This document shows positions 31,994 through 36,882 of a stretch of DNA of 36,882 bases, piece by piece. The position numbers and the translations under genes were made by a program. Positions within the stretch are counted from its first letter, which is position 1, and the number at the start of each line of letters is the position of its first letter. Origin of the DNA: an uncultured Porphyromonadaceae bacterium (GTDB lineage: Bacteria > Bacteroidota > Bacteroidia > Bacteroidales > Muribaculaceae); NCBI GenBank assembly GCA_947575235.1, contig CANPMT010000030.1, positions 1 through 36,882 of the forward strand, written 5' to 3'. The notes beneath the pieces were generated by a model that was not told the origin of the DNA, did no database searches, and was given only the letters and a program-made list of their open reading frames with translations.

Positions 31994-32016
31994 TCTGCAA
32001 AATCAAAATCAAGGAA

Positions 32017-32511
32017 ATGCTTCTATCGAATATTAAAATAAACCCGATTAAGATATTGATCACCTTTAGTCTTATCGCATCCCCTTTGGTTGCTAAGGCG
32101 AATTTAATATGGCCTTCAATTTATATTGTAGCCCATTACTACGTCTGGTATATAATTATTGCCGGGCTTCTGATTGAGTTCTTCGCTGTAAAATGGTTTA
32201 CAGAGAGTAGTTGGAAACGGTCTCTCGTAATGACTTTGGTTATGAATCTGATGTCAGCTATCATAGGGGTAATAATAATACCTATAAGTGGAGTTATTGT
32301 TGAATTTATATTAATGCCCTTTGGGGGAGGTACATTCAGTCTCTCACACTGGATTATTGATTATGTGTTTGCTGTTGCTTGTAATACATTAATAGAAGGT
32401 CTGTCTCTTAAATGGTTTTTCAAATGCTCCCTGAAAGAGACTTTCTTTTGGCTTTTAATTGCTAATGCAATCAGCATAATAATATCATTATTATCAATGT
32501 TATTTCTTTAG
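32017..32511 (+). CDS. Polytopic membrane protein with an internal duplication
   Basis: A 164-residue, very hydrophobic protein with about five predicted helices. It contains two copies of the same pattern exactly 73 residues apart: LIEFFAVKWFTESSWKRSL...NLMSAIIG (from 52) and LIEGLSLKWFFKCSLKETF...NAISIIIS (from 125). This is the signature of a duplicated membrane unit, as in many transporters with pseudo-twofold symmetry. It differs in sequence from paralogues A, B and C around it. No family recognised; the gene follows paralogue A by 23 bp. Confidence 0.65.
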   Translation: MLLSNIKINPIKILITFSLIASPLVAKANLIWPSIYIVAHYYVWYIIIAGLLIEFFAVKWFTESSWKRSLVMTLVMNLMSAIIGVIIIPISGVIVEFILMPFGGGTFSLSHWIIDYVFAVACNTLIEGLSLKWFFKCSLKETFFWLLIANAISIIISLLSMLFL

Positions 32512-32550
32512 ACAATCTCAACAACAGGTAACAATATATAAACTCGGATT

Positions 32551-32925
32551 ATGATTAACTATAAGAAAATAAATATAGAAAAAGATTCTGAATTAGTAAA
32601 ACCATATGTATATCTATATCTTTTCTATGCTGTATTTGTCTGCTTTTTTAATTGGGCCATCACACTTACTACTAAACCTATAGGCTTTTTTCTAACCTTA
32701 TTTATATATATGATAATTTTCATCATATTTGCAGTCATAAATCATGTATTCCTACGTACTAAAATTAATCATTCGATATCTTTTCTGATTGAGATGCTAT
32801 TTTTAGTATCCCTTTTAGCAATGATTTTCTCCAACTTATTTGCTGAGGACCGATTTATCCAAGGCAATGACACTGATGATTTGAGGCTCTTGATAGAATT
32901 TATGATTAACATCTTGAGTGCATAA
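32551..32925 (+). CDS. Small membrane protein, paralogue B
   Basis: A 124-residue protein with about three hydrophobic helices and a charged N-terminus (residues 1-17). It shares with paralogue A the motif AVINHVFLRTKI, LIEMLFLVSLL and the ending DLRLLIEFMINILSA. Very AT-rich. The 39-bp gap to the previous gene and the same strand suggest one transcript for the cluster. Confidence 0.65.
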   Translation: MINYKKINIEKDSELVKPYVYLYLFYAVFVCFFNWAITLTTKPIGFFLTLFIYMIIFIIFAVINHVFLRTKINHSISFLIEMLFLVSLLAMIFSNLFAEDRFIQGNDTDDLRLLIEFMINILSA

Positions 32926-32986
32926 TTGATATAAAAATCTATTCCTATCTTATCATATATTCAACATTAAAAACAATTAAAACCAT

Positions 32987-33313
32987 ATGACAACTACAAA
33001 CTTGAAAAATCTAATAGTGAGACTACCTCATATCTTTTGCTCCGCATTGGCCTACCTGTTCAATATCGCCATCTTTTATATCCTGACCTTAGGATACGGC
33101 TGTACATTATGGGCCACCGGAAAAGGAACCGGCTGGATTGTTCCCACTATCAAGAGCCTTGCTATCCTCCTGGCACTCGCTGCTATCAACCATTACTTGT
33201 TGAAGAAACTGATCTCTTTTAGAGCCGCCATAATTATCGAGAGTCTCTTACTTGTAACCTTACTATGCATTCTCATCAGTGTGATGTTGGTATGGCTACG
33301 ACATTGGCTATAA
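32987..33313 (+). CDS. Small membrane protein, paralogue C
   Basis: A 108-residue protein with about three hydrophobic helices. It carries AAINHYLLKKLISF, then IIIESLLLVTLL, the same core as paralogues A and B, but lacks their FMIN-x-LSA ending and stops after VWLRHWL. Its base composition is less AT-rich than A and B. It is the last gene of the cluster; the next gene is convergent, with 139 bp between. Confidence 0.62.
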   Translation: MTTTNLKNLIVRLPHIFCSALAYLFNIAIFYILTLGYGCTLWATGKGTGWIVPTIKSLAILLALAAINHYLLKKLISFRAAIIIESLLLVTLLCILISVMLVWLRHWL

Positions 33314-33452
33314 CCATTTATAATTTTGTAAAACATTGAGAAACTGAGATGAAACCGAATAAAGGAATAATGAGAAAAAGAAATTATTCAGGGATTACCT
33401 TTCTGTATATTTTTCTTGATAAGGTTACAACTACCACAAAATTACAAAAAGA

Positions 33453-34682
33453 CTAACGGAGGCGGCGGAGGATGGTGTCGGCACCGGTTCTGACGTCGCG
33501 GAGGAGGTTCTCGAGGTTGGCGGGCTGACGGTGGTCGAGTCCTAACAGATATTTGTGGAAGAGTATCTGACGGCAACTTCTGTCGATTACATCTGCCGGC
33601 ATCTCTCCACTCTTTATCCTACTTACAACTCCATCTATCTCTTTACGCGTATCGACGGGCGCGACAACCATGTCGGCCCCGGCCTCCAACGCTTTCCACG
33701 CACCGTACCCCTCGGCTCCACGCATATTCAGGGCATCAGTGAGTACAAGTCCCCTGAACCCTAACTCATCCCTCAGCAAGTCACCGATCACAGCTGCCGA
33801 AACAGCTGCCGGAAGATTCTCGGGATCTACAGCCGGAACAGCCAAATGACCAACCATGACGCCGGACAGTCCGGCATTTATGTAGCTCCTGAAGGGGTAG
33901 AGATCCACACTGTCAAGCTGATGCAATGAGCGCCCTATCACGGGCTTCGTGACATGACTGTCACCTTTGGCATTCCCATGCCCCGGAAAGTGTTTGGCCA
34001 CACTCAACACACCCCCAGACTCCACTCCTCGCGCATAAGCCACTCCCAAGTCGGCCACCCTGACAGGGTCTCCCCCGAACGAGCGGCTCCCTATGACACC
34101 CCGGGGATTCTCCGACACATCTATCACGGGACCCAAAACCATATTTATCCCCACTCTGCGACATTCCCTCGCCACTTCCGAACCATAGTCGAACAGAAGC
34201 ACCTCATCTGCCTGTGGGGTAAGGCGTCCGTTGCGCGGAAAGTCGGGGGCATCCTCCAGACGCATCCCGAGTCCCCATTCCGCATCTATGGCTGTAAAGA
34301 GCGGCATACGGGTCAGCATACCCATTCCGGCCATGAGAGCGGCCGAGCGCAGATTCCCTTTGAGCAACACCACACCTCCGACATGAAGGTCGAGTATGTA
34401 GCCGCGCAGTTTGCGCAATGTGGCTGAATCATCGCTGGCATAGAGGGCGGGCATGAAACATTGCCCCACTCTCTCCTCAAGTGTCATCTCATGAAGCATG
34501 GAGTCGGCCTTTGCCCATGCCATGCGTGTCATGTCGCTCACCTCAACACTATCACCAACCACTGTGCAGGTATCCTCCGCCACTTCGCCGGATAAAAGCA
34601 GAGCTGCCTGCTCCGGACGTTTACAACCCGGAGCAAGCAGCAGCATTATCACGGCATACAACAGTATGCGGAGAGATTTCAT
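33453..34682 (-). CDS. GH3 family lipoprotein, NagZ-type beta-N-acetylhexosaminidase
   Basis: A 409-residue lipoprotein (lipobox APGC, Cys20) with one GH3 N-terminal-type barrel. It has FTAIDAEWGLGMRL, VAKHFPGHGNAKGDSH (with the His-Asp dyad used by NagZ enzymes as general acid/base) and LVLTDALNMRG (nucleophile Asp). NagZ-type enzymes remove N-acetylglucosamine from muropeptides. Here the lipid anchor puts it in the envelope rather than the cytoplasm. The usual Bacteroides homologue is about 1000 residues with an added serine-hydrolase domain; this one is the barrel alone. It follows the 5'-nucleotidase gene by 13 bp. Confidence 0.87.
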   Translation of the reverse strand: MKSLRILLYAVIMLLLAPGCKRPEQAALLLSGEVAEDTCTVVGDSVEVSDMTRMAWAKADSMLHEMTLEERVGQCFMPALYASDDSATLRKLRGYILDLHVGGVVLLKGNLRSAALMAGMGMLTRMPLFTAIDAEWGLGMRLEDAPDFPRNGRLTPQADEVLLFDYGSEVARECRRVGINMVLGPVIDVSENPRGVIGSRSFGGDPVRVADLGVAYARGVESGGVLSVAKHFPGHGNAKGDSHVTKPVIGRSLHQLDSVDLYPFRSYINAGLSGVMVGHLAVPAVDPENLPAAVSAAVIGDLLRDELGFRGLVLTDALNMRGAEGYGAWKALEAGADMVVAPVDTRKEIDGVVSRIKSGEMPADVIDRSCRQILFHKYLLGLDHRQPANLENLLRDVRTGADTILRRLR

Positions 34683-34695
34683 AAGGTAACGGATA

Positions 34696-36288
34696 CTACA
34701 GATTTATATCTTTCACAAAGCGTGGGGCAAGTGAGGGGGCCACCGGCAGACCCAACTCCTTCTGATGCTCAAACCAGCGGAGCGTGGGGGCAGCCACCTC
34801 CACATCATCCTCCCACAGCTTGGTGTGGTTGGCAAACGAACGCATGTCGTCGTTACCCTCGGCGGCGTAGTCGATGGTGCCCATGATATAGGTTTTCTCG
34901 GGATCCATCTCCTCGCCATCTATGACAACGCGTATCAGGTTACCCTCACCATCGGTCACCACGCGCACATTGTCGCTTATCCCCTCGCCACCTTTATGAG
35001 CGGCCACACGCATACTCTCGATGAAATCCTTACCCTCCAGGGCCACTATGACATAGCGGTTGGCAAAGGGATAGGTTGAGAGTATCTGCCCCTCGGTGAT
35101 ATCACCCTTGGGCATATTCTGGCGTATACCCCCCACATTCATGAAAGCGAGGTCTACGCGCGGGATGTCATGTCCGGCCGCACGGAGCGAATCTGCCTTG
35201 TGACGGGTGTAGTCGAGGGTGAAGTCGGCTGTAAGATTCTGGAGTCCACCGGTGCGGGTGTCATTCCGCATGTCGTAGAGCGACTGCCCGACGACGCGGT
35301 GCTCGACGGAATCAACCGCCACCTTGTAGGGGGCGATGAATCCCTTCATCCGGCTGTCAAGAGTGTTTTCGGGGAAACGGTCGGTGACGGGAATCAGCTC
35401 ATATTCTATGGCTGTGCCGTCGAAGCCGTCGGCGCCATCATCCAGATCGTCAAGGTCGATTGTCATCTTTCCGATGTATTTACCATACTTTCCGGTCTGC
35501 CCCACTCTCACCAGACGCCCCTCTGCATTTGATATAAGCGAGGGGAATTTCTCGGGATGGGCGGGGTCGATAAGCGTGTGGGAGTGTCCGCCGATAACAA
35601 GGTCGATATCCTTGCTGGCCTGTATGAGCTCCACGTCAGTTGTCTTCTCGTTCTCCTTCTCGTAGCCGATATGGGTTACGGCCACGACCAGGTCGCAGTT
35701 CTCCTTATTCTTGAGATAGGCCGCCACCTCGTTGGCTGTGGGTATCACCTCCTTGAAGTTGACATCGATACACTTTGTGGAGATAAGGCTCTCAGGGTCG
35801 ACGTTCAAACCGATGAAACCGATCTTCTTACCGTCGACCACCTTTATGGTGTAAGGCTTGAACACACCGTCGAGCACCGTGCCGGAGAAATCGTAATTGG
35901 CCGAGAGACGGTCAGCCTCCACGGTGCGGTATTTCGCGGCCAAGGCATCCATTCCGTTGTCGAACTCATGGTTGCCGAGGATGCGGATATCGTATCCGGT
36001 CATGTTCATGAGGGGATACTCCACATCGCCGCCGAAATATTTGAAATAGAGCGAGCCCTGCACCATGTCGCCGGCATCAACGGTTATGACGTTCTTCTCG
36101 GCGTTGCGCACGGAATCGATTATGGCCTTGCGTTGCAGCACACCCCCCTGTCCGTTACGGTCGGGCTCGATGGCTGAATGCGTGTCGTTGGTGTGCAGGA
36201 TCACCAGTTTCTCGGCAGAGGCCGAAAAACATAAGGCGGCAAGTCCCATCACGGGGACTGCCGCCTTAAGATATGAAAGTTTTCTCAT
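34696..36288 (-). CDS. Periplasmic 5'-nucleotidase / metallophosphatase (UshA-like)
   Basis: A 530-residue exported protein (signal MRKLSYLKAAVPVMGLAALC, cleavage around ASA-EK). The metallophosphatase domain has HTNDTHS, DAGDMVQGS, GNHEFDNG, VTHIG and IGGHSHT, which bind the two metals. The 5'-nucleotidase C-terminal domain (about 320-500) has NVGGIRQNMPKGDITEG and STYPFANRYV for substrate binding. It is expected to hydrolyse nucleotides or related phosphoesters in the periplasm. It begins 33 bp after gpmI and is followed by the GH3 gene. Confidence 0.92.
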   Translation of the reverse strand: MRKLSYLKAAVPVMGLAALCFSASAEKLVILHTNDTHSAIEPDRNGQGGVLQRKAIIDSVRNAEKNVITVDAGDMVQGSLYFKYFGGDVEYPLMNMTGYDIRILGNHEFDNGMDALAAKYRTVEADRLSANYDFSGTVLDGVFKPYTIKVVDGKKIGFIGLNVDPESLISTKCIDVNFKEVIPTANEVAAYLKNKENCDLVVAVTHIGYEKENEKTTDVELIQASKDIDLVIGGHSHTLIDPAHPEKFPSLISNAEGRLVRVGQTGKYGKYIGKMTIDLDDLDDGADGFDGTAIEYELIPVTDRFPENTLDSRMKGFIAPYKVAVDSVEHRVVGQSLYDMRNDTRTGGLQNLTADFTLDYTRHKADSLRAAGHDIPRVDLAFMNVGGIRQNMPKGDITEGQILSTYPFANRYVIVALEGKDFIESMRVAAHKGGEGISDNVRVVTDGEGNLIRVVIDGEEMDPEKTYIMGTIDYAAEGNDDMRSFANHTKLWEDDVEVAAPTLRWFEHQKELGLPVAPSLAPRFVKDINL

Positions 36289-36321
36289 TCTCAGAATGGA
36301 TTACTCATTTTTTAGAGTATG

Positions 36322-36882
36322 TTACTCAGAAATCAGGTTCTCGCCTGTCATCTCCTTCGGCTGGGGCAGCCCCATGATGTGGAGCAGCGAGGGAGCCACG
36401 TCGGCCAGACGACCGTTCTTTACCTTGGCGTCCTTGTTGCCGATATAGATGAAGGGGACAGGATTGAGCGAGTGGGCGGTGTTGGGGGTGCCGTCCTCGT
36501 TGAGGGCGTGGTCGGCGTTGCCGTGGTCGGCTATGATGATTGTGCCGTAACCGTGGGCCTTGGCAGCCTCAACCACCTTCTCGACACACTTGTCGAGGGT
36601 CTCTACTGCCTTCTGGATGGCGGGATATACACCGGTGTGGCCTACCATGTCGCCGTTGGCGAAGTTCACCACGATGAAGTCATATTTGTCGGAGTCGATG
36701 GCAGCGACGAGTTTCTCTGTCACCTCAGGGGCGCTCATCTCGGGCTGGAGGTCGTAAGTGGCAACCTTGGGAGAGGGCACGAGGATACGGTCCTCACCCT
36801 CGAAGGCAGCCTCGCGTCCGCCGTTGAAGAAGAATGTCACGTGGGCATACTTCTCGGTCTCGGCGATGTGGAGCTGCTTCTT
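36322..36882 (-). CDS. gpmI: 2,3-bisphosphoglycerate-independent phosphoglycerate mutase (C-terminal part)
   Basis: The frame is open to the window edge (187 codons visible; the true start lies beyond 36882). It contains the alkaline-phosphatase-superfamily metal motifs [12 protein letters not shown] and [10 protein letters not shown], plus [20 protein letters not shown], all typical of the iPGM C-terminal half. The enzyme interconverts 3- and 2-phosphoglycerate in glycolysis using manganese. A GTG at 36840 is not a start but an internal Val codon. Confidence 0.95.
   Translation of the reverse strand, partial: KKQLHIAETEKYAHVTFFFNGGREAAFEGEDRILVPSPKVATYDLQPEMSAPEVTEKLVAAIDSDKYDFIVVNFANGDMVGHTGVYPAIQKAVETLDKCVEKVVEAAKAHGYGTIIIADHGNADHALNEDGTPNTAHSLNPVPFIYIGNKDAKVKNGRLADVAPSLLHIMGLPQPKEMTGENLISE

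Noticed and set aside
33370..33456. 28-codon plus-strand frame beginning MRKRNYSG between the membrane cluster and the GH3 gene
   Set aside because: Too short, overlaps the end of the GH3 gene, and has no similarity or upstream signal that I can see.

Overview
The window looks like the chromosome of a member of the Bacteroidales, and the gene mix (DUF4493/PCMD surface lipoproteins, a DUF4923 protein, rpmH next to efp) fits gut Muribaculaceae or Bacteroides-like lineages. The family placement is inference. The order-level call rests on several TAnnTTTG -7 boxes, some with a TTG/TTTG element 18-20 bp upstream, the absence of Shine-Dalgarno sequences, and abundant lipobox proteins. The window holds about 35 genes and I saw no rRNA, tRNA, CRISPR array or intact insertion sequence. 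The right edge cuts gpmI. At the left edge a promoter points out of the window.

Layout. 1-1450: PAP2 phosphatase and diacylglycerol kinase genes (-), with a 26-bp tandem repeat across the dgkA 3' end. 1585-4060: an AT-rich toxin-antitoxin islet holding hicAB, a 32-bp-periodic repeat array, an orphan higA with its own palindromic operator, a truncated second higA, and a GNAT toxin with a small antitoxin. 4215-7868 (-): two paralogous outer-membrane barrel proteins and a PCMD lipoprotein. 8010-14260 (-): three DUF4493-type lipoproteins that share a modular architecture. 14523-20435 (-): a secreted GH43 enzyme, then a probable operon of a fused ATPase-DUF4435 protein, glgB with an AT-hook-like tail, and a DUF4923 protein.

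20611-31000 (+) is ordinary housekeeping: ribE, cmk, ispH, tadA, an ADP-ribosylglycohydrolase, menA, an AlkD-like protein, dnaB, a small membrane protein, efp, a GT2 and radC, with rpmH on the opposite strand. 31018-33313 (+) is an AT-rich accessory cluster of one lipoprotein and four small membrane proteins; three of the four are paralogues and the other is internally duplicated. I recognise no family for it. 33453-36882 (-): a GH3 lipoprotein, a periplasmic 5'-nucleotidase and partial gpmI, closely spaced.

The most promising places for something undescribed are the 31-33.3 kb membrane-protein cluster, the ATPase-DUF4435 fusion (PARIS/OLD-like logic), the 18-bp x 4 array at an exact 32-bp period, and the GlgB tail with four RGRKP cores.
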